Positions 1 to 10,806 of a DNA stretch of 64,000 bases are shown piece after piece. Each line of letters starts with the position of its first letter. Within the stretch, counting starts at the first letter, position 1. The notes below the pieces were generated by a model. It was not told the origin of the DNA. It saw only the letters and a program-made list of their open reading frames with translations, and did no database searches. Source of the DNA: Microstegium vimineum (taxonomy: Eukaryota > Streptophyta > Magnoliopsida > Poales > Poaceae); contig CM039121.1 in NCBI GenBank assembly GCA_022036555.1, positions 46,587,847-46,651,846 on the forward strand. Reading direction: 5' to 3'. A program made the translations under genes and the position numbers.

Positions 1-295
1 TTTTGATGACCTCCCAAATTACATAAAGGTACTGTTCTGATCCTTGTACAACACAAGTTCTGTGTTCGTGCTATAGAACAATTTTGCCTAAAATTGTAAA
101 TCCTTTTTACAGGTTATACTTGGTGGCGACCGTGATCGTTTAATCGGATCGATGGAGACCTAGGAACCGAAGATTTGGGTACTGCTATACGAAGTTGTTG
201 GTACATTTACGATTTTCAACATTGAAGCAATATTTGCTACTCCTATGACTGATTCTGAGTGGAGTGTGGTAGTCGTGTCCTATATTTAAATGTAG
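1..295. other. left edge, no gene recognised
   Basis: A pyrimidine-rich stretch ending in a possible splice acceptor lies near 105-112, but no reading frame after it resembles a known protein. It could be the end of a gene lying outside the window. Nothing more can be supported. Confidence 0.3.
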
Positions 296-2523
296 GAAAA
301 AGTCTACATAACCCCTTCAACTATTGGGGGTAGACTACTTAACCCCATGAACTATAAAACCGGTTATTCTACCCCCTGAACTATCAAAACCTGCCAAATA
401 ACCCCCTCTAGGCGGTTTTGAGATGGTTTTGTCTTTTTCTTTTTTTATTTATTTCTGTTGAATTTTTGAAAAAACATAATAAATCATAGAAAAATCATAA
501 AATAGAAAATTCAATTTTGTTGGACTCCACATGAGTAGATCTACACATTGAACATATTATATGATATGCTTTAGTAAAAAAATTTTGATATAGATTTAGA
601 TCTATGTTTTTCTATAATTAATCATAAAAATCCAAAACTGCAATTTTTGTGGTCCAATTGTGGTGAAATTTTTATGGTAGGATAATTATTACATGCTTCA
701 AATGTAGTAAAAATTTCATACCCATTGGATCACGTATAACTTAGTTATATATTTATATATGTTTATACCTATCGGTGTCTCAACCCAGGGGGTCGATCAC
801 CAACTAGTAAATTTGTATATTACGTGCTCAATCTCCTAGATGTGATGCAAGAAGAACACAGAGTTTATCCTGGTTCGGGCAAAGAAGGCCCTACGTCCAG
901 CAAGAGGAGGGGGTACTGTATTATCTCGCACCAAAATGCTCGTACAGGGGGGAGTACAAGTTGGTTTACACGGGTGAGCTCGGGGTGGGTCGAGGCCTAG
1001 GACTAGCATGGCTGCCCTAGGTGAGTCGGTTGATCGCTTGAGATGTTGATCAAGCAAGCAGTGGTTTGTATCACGAGTGTTGCCCTTGAGTTGTTGCGAG
1101 TGTGAGCATATGTCCGATGTTCGCTCTGATGTTTTATGTCCCATGTCCCCTCCCCCCACTATCCCAGCGTCCCCTTTTATAGACCAACGAGAGACTTGAG
1201 AGTACAGAGGTCCTAGACTGTAGCGGCATGGGAGGCGTGTCCATGGCGCCATGCTTGCGATGAGACGTCGATTGTTGTAGCGGCATGGCCTTCCTGTCCT
1301 TCCGGTGCTTCAGGGCATGGTGATAGCGGACAGAACACTGTCGAACGACATGGTGTGAGACGATCGGCCTCCAGTGGACGGGTACGAGCTCTGCAGCCGA
1401 TACGGGGCGGACGGGACGGGTCCCATGCCGGAGTGGTTGGAGGTGACGGTCGAGCCCCGGGTCGAGGAGCGTCGAGGCCTGCGTGACCTTGACGCGCCCC
1501 TGTAAACACGGTCGAAGGCTGTCCCGTTCATGGCTCGAGGGGTGCCTTTGAGTTCTGTACTTGAGGCGTGGCTACAGTGGCCGCACGATCGACGGAGAGT
1601 CCGGGTATGGGCGACGAGTTGATAGATTTGACCATGGTAGTGGGCATCCATGGCGTTAGGCGGGAGCAGGTAGGCGCATTGGATCCCTTTTACCCCATAC
1701 TGGGAGTAGGTAAGTCGATCGAGCCTCCTGCTCGCGGGTCGTTCGATCGACCCCTTGTCCGTCATTCGAGGGGTCGAGGTCGAGGGTCGTTCGATCGATC
1801 CCCCTTCCGTCGTTCGAGGGGTCGAGGCAGAGGGTCGTTCGATCGATCCCCCTTCCGTCGTTCGAGGGACCGAGGTCGAGTGGGATCCTGCCTACTGTCC
1901 CTCCAGTAATGGGCTGGCCCATGACTGACCATTTTTGTCGGTGGGATAGGCCTTCGCTTGATGGACCTTCCTCCATTGATCGAATGGCTGGTCGGATTTT
2001 GCCTGGATGTTAAGCATTAGATTATCACAGGTTAGGGTACCCCTTACCTTTGTACCCGACAATACCTTAGTGAAATTCAAATGAACTTATAACTAAATTA
2101 TACATGATCCAATGAGTTTGAAAATTTTCCTACAGTTGAAGCATACAATAATTAACCTACCATAAAAGTTTCACTACAATTGGACCACAAAAATTACAGT
2201 TATGAATTTTTATAATTAATTATAGAAAAACATTGAGCTAAATATACAACAAATTTTTTTTACTAAAGCATATTATATGTTCAATGTGTAGATCTACTCA
2301 TGTAGAGTCCAACAAAATTGGATTTTTTGTTTTACGATGTTTCTATGATTTATTATGTTTTTTTAAAAAATTCAACCGAAATAAATAAAAAATAAAAAAA
2401 GCAAAACCGACTAGAGGGGGTATTTGATCGGTTTTTATAGTTCAGGGGTAGAATAACCGGTTTATAGTTTAGATGGTTAAGTAGTCTACCCCCAATAGTT
2501 GAGGGAGTTATGTAGACTTTTTC
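296..2523. mobile_element. DNA transposon with ~450-bp terminal inverted repeats
   Basis: The two ends are long, imperfect inverted repeats (about 296-760 and 2065-2523). Each starts from the outside with GAAAAAGTCTACATAAC and continues through CAACTATTGGGGGTAGACTAC and a long AT-rich arm. No transposase is visible. The GC-rich core (about 765-2065) begins near CGGTGTCTCAACCCAGGGGG and ends near GGGTACCCCTTACC, and looks like a separate nested element. The motif taaatgta occurs on both flanks (287-294 and 2529-2536) and may be the target duplication, but the outer boundary is not exact. The class is probably a foldback or Mutator-like non-autonomous element, which is inference. Confidence 0.75.
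1736..1879. repeat. three tandem 48-bp repeats
   Basis: Three consecutive 48-bp units start at 1736, 1784 and 1832, each beginning GGGTCGTTCGATCGA. They lie inside the GC-rich core of the long-TIR element. The second and third units are nearly identical and the first is more diverged. Confidence 0.9.
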
Positions 2524-4064
2524 TATAATAAATGTATTAATTTGCTAAAAAAAAATCTTTTTTATAGGGCCGTCTGGTCGTCAATTGGATGGATAGAGTT
2601 GATGGATAGAGAAACTTGGAAGAGCTGAGCATTGAGTTGTAATATAAAGTAGCAGGAGCTAGTGTGGTCTTTCTGGGAGGCGAGATGCACGCATATTTGG
2701 GCGGCGAGGCGAGAGCAGGAAACGGGCAGAGACCAGCAGCAAGACACGACACGCAGACTAGGCGCCGACGCAGAGGCCTGGACAGCAAGCCGCGTCCGCG
2801 TGTCCCGCAGCCGGTGCTGAACCGCAGCGCGCGTGGAACCAGACTATTCTTTCTTTTTTCTTTTTTTATTGAAAAATGCACATACTTGCCTCATGGTGTC
2901 TTGTTCCTTAGAACCTTCATCAGGGACAGTATATGAGCAGAAAGTGAAATACTGTTCTAATTGCCCTGGTTTGTGATCCACTAGTCTAGAAACGCTTTGG
3001 TACTTGATGTTTTGCTTTCTTTATTTTGGTAGGGTTATAATTCAGCTGATCTTTTTTGCAGAATGACTCAAAACGTTATAGTGGATCATTCACGAGTGAG
3101 TCCAATACTCTAGGGCCTCATCGAGTCATAGTGGATACTCGCACCATTACAGTGAACTATTTGATCGATGAACAAATCTCTTGCTTGGTTGGAGCACAAA
3201 TTCAAAGCAAAGTTCAGGGCCTGTTTGGAACGCAGGAATTTTACAGAAATTGCGCAGGAATTTCACAGGAATCGGTTCATTTCCACAGGAAAAACACAGA
3301 AACGGAGAAAAATTCCTACGTTACAAACAACGCCTCAACAAGTCAAAGGCGGTACTATGAGCTTGTTGTCGAGCCGCTTGGAGTCAGAAGATGTTCCTCG
3401 ACAAGTATGATAACATGCTATATATTGACCATCATCAGAGTTTTCATCAGAAGACAAGGGGTGGGGATGTGGATTTGCTTAGTTCTCATCTATTGAAGCC
3501 ACAAGCGAGACAAGTATTATTAATGGTTATCATTTGTCAACTAATTTGTCATTATGCTTTGAAAAGGGTTGTCAATATTTTTTGGTGAAGCACGGCAGCG
3601 GAGGCGAATTGATTTTGTAGCACGGCTCTCTAGACCAGGTGCTGCATGCTTGGTTGCAAGGGTCAACTGAAATCCTAGTCCCACGTGGCAACAATTAATA
3701 GCAGATAATGATGTTTAATGCATGTATACTACTTTAGTGATTTGATTGATAATAACAATTATAATAATATATTATTGTAAATAAATTAAAATTATATTAA
3801 TAGTAATATAAAGAGGAACGGAAATGGACAGAAAGGAGTGACTCCATTTGCTTTGGGCGGGCCCACCCAACAGTGACAGAACAAAGTGAGGGTGACGTGT
3901 AAGGCACAGGCAGCCGCAGGAACACGCACAAAAGCAGCAGAGGAAGGGATCCAAATTCCAAAACCGAAATCCAAATCCAAATTCCTTCCCAATCCAACCT
4001 CTCTCTGCTCTTCCTCGGTCGCTCGTCTGAATCATCCCCACCGCTTCACCGCCAGCGCCAGCCA
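2524..4064. other. intergenic region upstream of the TMEM120-like gene
   Basis: Apart from the MITE at 3218-3334, no gene is recognised. An open frame spans about 3056-3496, but the MITE runs through it and it resembles no family I know. The last 250 bases are the likely promoter and 5' UTR of the next gene. No confident TATA box was seen. Confidence 0.4.
3218..3334. mobile_element. short MITE-like element
   Basis: The left end reads GGCCTGTTTGGAACGCAGGA and the right end is its imperfect inverse, with the shared inner motif CCTGTG in both orientations. The length is about 117 bp. The GGCCTGTTTGG terminus is common among small grass DNA transposons. No clear target duplication was found. Confidence 0.6.
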
Positions 4065-7000
4065 ATGTCGTCAGGCGACGGCGACGCGCGCGGCCTCGAG
4101 GCGGCGGCGGCCGCCGCGGCCGAGGCAGCGCGGGAGCTGCGGGAGGCGGCCGCGGCCCTCGTCGCCACCCGCGCCGCCGAGGAGGACGCGCTGCGCCGCC
4201 GCGCCGTGGCTCTCGACGCCGACGTCCGCCGCCTTCAGGGCTCGCTCCACGCCCTCGACCCCTCCACGCTCGACAAGGTCCTCCTCCCTTCCCTTCCTGG
4301 CTTCCTCCACTTCTCCTCCTGCCAGAGCCAGACTCTGGCTCATGAGAGCGCGGTTGCTCCTCCCGTATCTCAGATCGCGATTAGCTTGCCGACGCGGATT
4401 GCTAAGGATGCCCCTGCGGCGGGGATTTCATCCAAACTTGCGCCGTGATCACATCCTTTGCTCCCTTCTCATGCATGTCCTGCACCTGCAGGATTAGTAA
4501 TTACAAGGTTGTTTCGTTCACATTTTATATGATGCTCGCTCTGGAATGGTGACGCCCCACTACTGTTTCAGGATAAGATTTCATCCAATTCTGGTAGCTT
4601 GTCGTCTATCTGTTATCTCACAAGCTGTGGGAAAATGTGTTACATCTGTATGCAAGCTCACAATACACGACTTCTATAGATGACAGCAAATCTGAATTCA
4701 ACGTAATTAATCAAATGGTTGTGCACGTGCTAGCTTCGGTTCTTCTTTCGTTCTGGTTTGGAAATTTGCATGGCTTTGGATCTTGCAAGTTGTTGTGTGT
4801 AGTGCAGCGTGGGCCTGGTAGCGACAGTTAGATTATGTGAGCACATTGGCCTAAGGAGATTAATGTGTGCTACTGAAACGTCACCTCTTGTAAAACTCTA
4901 AGCATCTTATGGATTAGCACCCTACATATCCTTGCAAGCCCACTAAGATTAAAATGACCTAATGGGGGCCCTCTGCTTTTGTTTAAAATCTGACAATTCA
5001 GATTTGTACTTGATGCAGGTCGAGGAGGAATTGGAGCGTGCCAGGGTGACAATCACAGATAGTGATGTGGCTTCATTTCTTCCCAGCAAGAAAAATGGTT
5101 AGATATGTTTTGTTTGATATATACACCCTACCCCATTTTGCTCTGTGTTCAAGTTTAATTGCTATTGATGGTTCATGATTTGTTAATTTTCATGTACTAT
5201 CGTCTGAACATGCAGGGAAGTTTCTTAAGAAGTTTCTAGGCCCTGTGAATGTGCGGGTGGCGAGGAAGGAAGATAAGCTCAAAATCAAGGATGAGTATAA
5301 CAACTATAGGGTATGCTTAAGAGACTCCTTCATTGTCATTTGGAAAGACTTTTTTGTTGTGGCCTTGTCAAAGTTTTGCTAGGCGCTAGGCGAAATCTAG
5401 TCGATGACCCCTAGCCTAGCAACTAGTCCAGCCTATTTAGTATAATATATACATATATAGCAGAAATCATGAGTAATTTAGATTTCAGGAAAAAAAAATA
5501 GAGAGAAAGGAAACAGAGGAGAAGAGAGGAGCAGGGGAGGAGAGGAGAGGAGCAGGGGAGGACATATAGGCCTTGGGCTACGGCTGAGGGAGGAGACCGG
5601 CGTCGGGGAGGAGCAGCGGCCGTGTCGCCTCGGGGAGGAGCAGCGGCCGTGTCATCGGTGGGGAGGAGCAGCAGCCAGCCGCGTCGCCGGTGGGGAAGAG
5701 TCGATGCGAGTACAAGCAGGCACACGACTTCCTCTCCCCCTTTCCCCTTTTCTTTCTCCAGCGCGCTCCTTTTTCCCGCGTGTGAAGCTCTACGCGTGCG
5801 CGCTCTGGCCACGGCGCCAAAATTTCGCGCGCGTGCGGCCGCCTAGCTCGCCTCCCCAATGCCTAGGGCACCTGGGCGGCGCTGAATCGCCGCGGAATCA
5901 CCGCAAGCCGCCGCCTAGGCGCCCAACTCGACTTGAGGCCCGACTACCCCCCTAGTCGAGGCGCCAGTCCAAAGCCTAGCGACTAGGCGGGACTAGGCGC
6001 ATCGTAATCGTCGACTTTCAAAACCTTGGGCCTTGTGTGTGTGTGTGGGGGGGGGGGGGGGGGGGGGGGGCAGATATGATATTGATAAACATGACTAATT
6101 CAGTAAGTTCTTCTAATGAAACATCTGGCCTGTTTTGTGTGATGCAGTTATATTTCATAAACCTCTAGTTAGTACAGAAACACATAATACTTGGCTGCAT
6201 GCTGGTAAATGCATTGTAATGTTGTATAAAAAATATACTTTGGGGGTTTTGAATCCAAGTAATCCTTAGATCTTCGCGCTGAACTGATATTTCATCTTGT
6301 AAACTATAATGATGCCTCCCACCAATGATGTTGATGTTTTAACCTGTTCTATTGGCAGGATAGGACTGCCTATAAGTTTCTGTTGTTTCCATCTGTCCTC
6401 CTTCTACTGAGATGGTGGATATGGGATGGATGCCTTCCAGCATTGGCTGTTCAAATTTACCAGGTTTTTTGTTGATACTATGATACTCCTTAGAATATTT
6501 TTGCTGTGCTGATCACTACATTGTCCAACAAGACCTATCTAAATAATGTCTTGCTGCTTCTCAGGCTTGGTTACTATACCTGTACACAAGTTTTGCTTTG
6601 CGTGAGAATGTATTGATTGCGAATGGAAGTGACATTCGTCCATGGTAAGGGATCATCACTCCTAAAGTTTCACTGCTTAAGTCATTTAGATTTTTAACTG
6701 CAGCATTTAAGGTTAGATGCAAATGTCCATTTATAAAACATAGCTGTCTAAATGTTTCTCAAGTCAAAATTATTTGTTGACCTTGTTTAATGTGTCTGGT
6801 TAAATTTATTTTCCAATTCATGCTTTTTCTATCATGATTCGCTGCTACAATTTCAGGTGGATATATCACCACTATCTAGCAATGCTTATGGCTCTTATTA
6901 GCCTTACATGGGAGATAAAGGGACAGCCTGATTGTTCTAGCAAACAGGTATATGCTCTTTTCTCTGGGAAGAAGCACCGATGCAGGGGCATTGCTTGGTA

Positions 7001-8442
7001 AATCTCCTAATGCTGCACTCAAACAATAATCTTTTGCAGAGGGGGGTGCAACTTTTCTTGCGTTGGGCAATCATGCAAGGCATTGCAATGCATCTACAGA
7101 ATAGATACCAGCGTCAAAGATTGCGTACTCGAATAGCTCTAGGAAAGGTAAGGTCTTGTTTGAATTTAAGAAACTAACTAACCTATGTGGCATTGGAAAC
7201 TTATAATTTCAATACATAGAATAAACATGACTCGCATAATAAGTATTGCAAACATTATCCTAACTAGAATTACAAAAGGTCCTTGTATATGATGAAACCT
7301 TTTTCAAACCAAGGAACATTCTCCATTTCCATTAGCTTCATATCAGAAATTTGTATTTGATGAAACTAGATGCATGGAGATCTTCACTAGGTGCTTACAA
7401 AGAACAACTCAAGTTAACCTATGTTTCTCTGATTTAGCACTCTCAAAAAGAAACAGGCAGTGATATATCTTAAAGGAAATCTTGTGGGCAGAGCTTATTT
7501 GTAGAATGTGAACCTGTGAATCAGTATTGTGTCACATCATTATCTAATACTCCCTCCATTCCAAATTATAAGATGTTTTGGTTTTTATAATTACATAGAT
7601 TTTGCTCTGTCCATAGATATACACTGTGTCTAGATGCATAGTAAAAATAATGTATATAACAAAGCTAAAATGTCTTATAATTTGGAATGGAGGGAGGTTA
7701 ACCTAACTTCTCTCCCAATTAATCCCTTGCAGGCTAAAAGAATGGATGTCGTCGCTGGAGAAACAGCTGGTGTGGAGGGGCAGCTCTTGCTGCTATATCC
7801 TGTCCTTTTCATATTGCAGGTATGTGGTGTGTGCAATTCGAATCATGGCAGACCCTGGTTTTTTTCTTGAACTGAGTTGCCACTCATCTTGAGCCCTTCA
7901 GAATAAGTTGTTGTTCCTTCATGCTTAAATATGTCTAATTGGACAAAATATCATTTGTTTGTTGCACTGATGCACCTGGTCCGGATGGTCCATGTTTTCA
8001 GGGTTTTGAAGCATACGTTGGAGTTTTGCTTCTTCAGACAGCTTTGAATGGGCTTGCCTCCGAATGGCAGGCAAGAATGATTTTTAACAGTTTCAGTATT
8101 TAACAGTTGAATGTCAGATAGGATTAAATAGTCTAGGCCCTTGATTGAATTTATTGCTGTCTACAATTTATTGCTTTTCCCAATATTTGAAAATCCGGGT
8201 GGTGGTGGGGGATAGGTCAAACTGTCTTGAATAGATCTTGACATGCCACTTGGCACTTGTCCTGAACTGAAATTTACATCACATTTTCATTCTTTTACCA
8301 GGTTGTAGTTTGTGGGATCTTGCTGGTGGTTATGGCAGTCGGCAACTTCGTCAACACTATGGAGACACTGGTACTGAAACTGAGGTTTAAAGCAAAGATG
8401 AAGAAAGCAAAGAGCAAACAGGATCGCCCACATCAAAATTGA
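4065..8442 (+). CDS. TMEM120 (TMPIT-like) transmembrane protein, ten exons
   Basis: Exons 4065-4277, 5019-5097, 5216-5310, 6359-6463, 6565-6644, 6857-6947, 7040-7147, 7733-7819, 8002-8070 and 8302-8442 join without a frame break into 355 residues, the usual TMEM120 length. The first ~100 residues are Ala/Glu/Arg-rich and likely coiled coil. Then come the family blocks GKFLKKFLGPVNVRVARKE, RDTAYKFLLFP-like (DRTAYKFLLFP), IRPWWIYHHYLAM, LTWEIKGQPDCSSKQRG and GFEAYVGVLLLQTAL. About six hydrophobic segments follow residue ~130, and the C terminus is Lys-rich. Animal TMEM120 proteins are six-helix membrane proteins of the ER and nuclear envelope that bind coenzyme A; the plant role is unknown. All introns are GT-AG except the last, which is GC-AG. 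Introns 3 and 7 carry transposons. Confidence 0.95.
5369..6028. mobile_element. hAT-like non-autonomous element in intron 3
   Basis: This 660-bp insertion is flanked by a perfect 8-bp duplication, GGCCTTGT (5361-5368 and 6029-6036), as expected for hAT. Its ends are CAAAGTTTTGC and, on the other strand, CAAGGTTTTGA. Subterminal CTAGGCG motifs occur at both ends. The interior is GC-rich with AG-rich runs and has no transposase. Confidence 0.85.
6033..6070. repeat. (GT)n followed by a 26-G homopolymer
   Basis: A short GT repeat runs directly into an uninterrupted run of G from 6045 to 6070, inside intron 3 just after the hAT-like element. The length of such a run is unreliable in most assemblies. 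Confidence 0.9.
7550..7696. mobile_element. Stowaway MITE in intron 7
   Basis: Terminal inverted repeats CTCCCTCCATTCCAAATTAT and the matching inverse ATAATTTGGAATGGAGGGAG bound a ~147-bp AT-rich element. It lies 36 bp upstream of the exon 8 acceptor, close enough to overlap the branch-point region. TA precedes the left end; the right TA is degraded. Confidence 0.9.
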
Positions 8443-9275
8443 CAAGCATCGTCGTTCCTGGAAACATACAAGGATGCTGACACCATCTCTTTTGTAAATC
8501 CCGTTGACCTGTATCTAACATTTTTGCCTGCTTGTAATTCTCTGTTTTGGTAATTGTCCCTGTAACACTGAATTTGATATTCCACACAATACGATTGATT
8601 ACGTTCAAAATAAACACAACATGACGGGACGGATGAAAACCTTCAGTTTGCGATGTACTATGCTTCTTCTGTTTAAAAATATTTGGGGTCCTGAAATAGG
8701 ATAATATATGTATCTAGAGTTGTGAATAGACAGGGGGGACTCCATGTAATAAATGGAGCAGGCCTGCTCCATGTAAGGTTTGATGTTGTCATGTGCTGTA
8801 CGTACGTACTTGTGATACAGAGATTGGTGTGAATGAGTAGTGCTGACAGTTGCATCAGGTGGTGGCAAGAAATTTGCGGTGCATGAGCTAGTTGGACATT
8901 TAGATTTGTTTATATCCAAAAAAAAAAATGTGCCTACTATGACTGGTCTCAAGACATTAACAACAGTATCCAATGAGCATGTACCCAGTGCTAACGATCA
9001 ATCCTTGTTCTTCTCAGTTGCATCTTGCGGATCCAAAACTTGAACAAATATAATATTGGTGGTACCGTAATATTGCAAGCTTTTTAGTTCCAGATGGTGT
9101 GGAGCTGGGCTGTTGTGGTCGGGTCCTCCAAAAACTGCAGCTGCTTTCGACTCGACCACACCACAACCTGAATGATAAGCATGCTTCACTTCACTTGCCC
9201 CCTTGCCTCTCTGCCTGCACAATCATCACTCAATCACTCTCTCTCTGTTTGGTGGTGCCCCGCGGTGGAGGAGCT
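8443..9275 (+). other. 3' UTR and downstream flank of the TMEM120-like gene
   Basis: There is no further coding sequence. Parts of this stretch (about 8500-9030) reappear in decayed form at 33800-34415, which shows that a copy of this locus was placed downstream of the BRR2 gene. Confidence 0.6.
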
Positions 9276-9997
9276 GGCCTGTTTGGATTGGGGGCAAAGG
9301 CAACACTTTTGCCTTCGTCACATCGAATCTTCCGTCCCTATTTTCGTCTATTTAAAATGTACTAAGTGTCAGAAGGCAAATTCGCGAGACGAATCTTTTG
9401 AGTCTATTTAATTCATGTTTTGGCAATGTTGTGCTACAGTAAACATTTGTTAATTGGGAATGTATCCCGTGCAAACTACAACTTCGTGAAAACCCGTGCA
9501 AACTATAGCAAAAAAAATATCTAAATTCATAAAAAAAAATCACACATGTAGATGATACGATGATACATAACCTTGTAAAATATCTTGTCCAAACTCCACT
9601 TCGTTTGTTAGATATAAAAATAATAAATTTCTAATAAATCATCTGGACTCCTTTATGGCTTGAAATTTGTTATTTTTATATCTCACAAATGAAGTCGAGT
9701 TTGGACAAGATATTTTACAAATTTGTGTATCATCATATCATCTACATGTGTGATTTTTTTGATGAATTTAGACGATTTTTTTGTCATAGTTTACACGGGT
9801 TTTCACGAAGGTTGTGGTTTGCACCTGATACGTTGCCTTGTTAATTATAGATTAACTTAGCTTAATAGAATCGTCTTGTTAAGTCCCGTAGAGATATGTA
9901 ATTAGTTTTATAAGTAGTCTATTTTTAATACACTAAACTAGTGTCGAAAGATTCGATGTGACACGACAAAACATTTGTCGCTCCATCCAAACAGGCC
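9276..9997. mobile_element. MITE-type element split by a second insertion
   Basis: The ends are inverse copies: GGCCTGTTTGGATTG on the left and CCATCCAAACAGGCC on the right, with inner copies of a TCACATCGAATCTT-type motif at both ends. The element is interrupted by the 382-bp MULE-like element at 9456-9837. Without that insertion it is about 330 bp long. The termini resemble grass Harbinger- or hAT-type MITEs; the class is not fixed. Confidence 0.75.
9456..9837. mobile_element. Mutator-like (MULE) foldback element, nested
   Basis: A perfect 9-bp duplication TTGTTAATT (9447-9455 and 9838-9846) flanks the element, the length typical of Mutator-like transposons. Long imperfect inverted repeats begin GGGAATGTATC and GGCAACGTATC and share CGTGAAAACCCGTG. 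It has no coding capacity. Confidence 0.88.
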
Positions 9998-10472
9998 CGA
10001 ACCCCGTCCCGTCCCGTTCCGTTTGGGACAGCTATTCACGCACGCTTCTGGTCCTGACCTGACGGGTTTTTCTCTTGAGAGAAAGAAGCCAATGGAGCCA
10101 TGTTTGGGACATGCAGCTCCTCTATTTCTTGTAGGTATCATGGAGCTGAGCTAGAAAGAGTACATTCACGGGTTCTTAATGTACTTTTGAGGAAAGAAAA
10201 TGCAGTAAATCCATTCATTTCATTTCATCGGATCGGATAGTTCAGTCCTCTCCCAATGCACATCCTTAATCCTACCTAATAAATCAGGGACACGAAGGAG
10301 AATTTTTCTTTTACTTTTTGCTACAAACGCAACAGGAATGACAGAACATACCCAGCTAAGAGTCTTATGTCTCTTAATAAAGTCGAAGTGCGAATGAGAA
10401 TAATTCAAAAAAAAAATATGTGAGCTCAGCAGCTTGTGACGGATATGTGGCCGTAGCCGCTTGGCGATGCAC
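9998..10472. other. intergenic, no gene recognised
   Basis: This is AT-rich DNA with no supported coding frame. It lies downstream (3') of the minus-strand kinase. Confidence 0.4.
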
Positions 10473-10806
10473 CTGGCGCTTCTCGGCGTGCATCGCGCAC
10501 CTGCGCCTGGACGGCGGAGCCAGGCTGCGCGCCACGATCCACGGCGATTCTGGACGTCTCGGCTCCTCTGTGTAACCCGTGTCCGACGAGCGCGTCGACG
10601 AGCCCGCAACCCGCGAGCCCTGACGCCGGAATTCACTGCGTCAGGTACGCAACGGCCGCCTTCTTCTTCGCCGCAGACCGCTTGAACTCCCGTGAATGTC
10701 TCGAGCGAGGCAGCCCGAACCGTAACGTTCGGAATTGCTGTGACACGATGCCGTGCGAGCTGGAATGGGTCGGACGTAGCCCGGCCCACGGCACGGCGGG
10801 CGCGCC
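10473..10806 (-). pseudogene. decayed tandem copy of the kinase 3' coding end
   Basis: This stretch aligns in direct orientation with 10807-11171, the last part of the kinase exon. Shared blocks include TTCTCGGCG, CCACGGCGATTCTGG, CTTCTTCTTCGCCG, CAGACCGCT, GTCTCGAGC, GACACGATGCC and GACGTAGCCCGGC. It is shortened by many small deletions, so no frame remains open along it. The current kinase reading frame runs into it before meeting a stop at 10641. Confidence 0.85.

Noticed and set aside
1736..1879. Regular 48-bp repeats considered as a CRISPR array
   Set aside because: The units abut with no unique spacers, and the context is a plant transposon.
836..1976. Several 100-150 codon frames in the GC-rich core of the first element
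   Set aside because: They overlap in both strands, include the tandem repeats and show no domain.
3056..3588. Open frame after a possible acceptor (tttttgcag)
   Set aside because: A MITE runs through the frame and no protein family is recognised.
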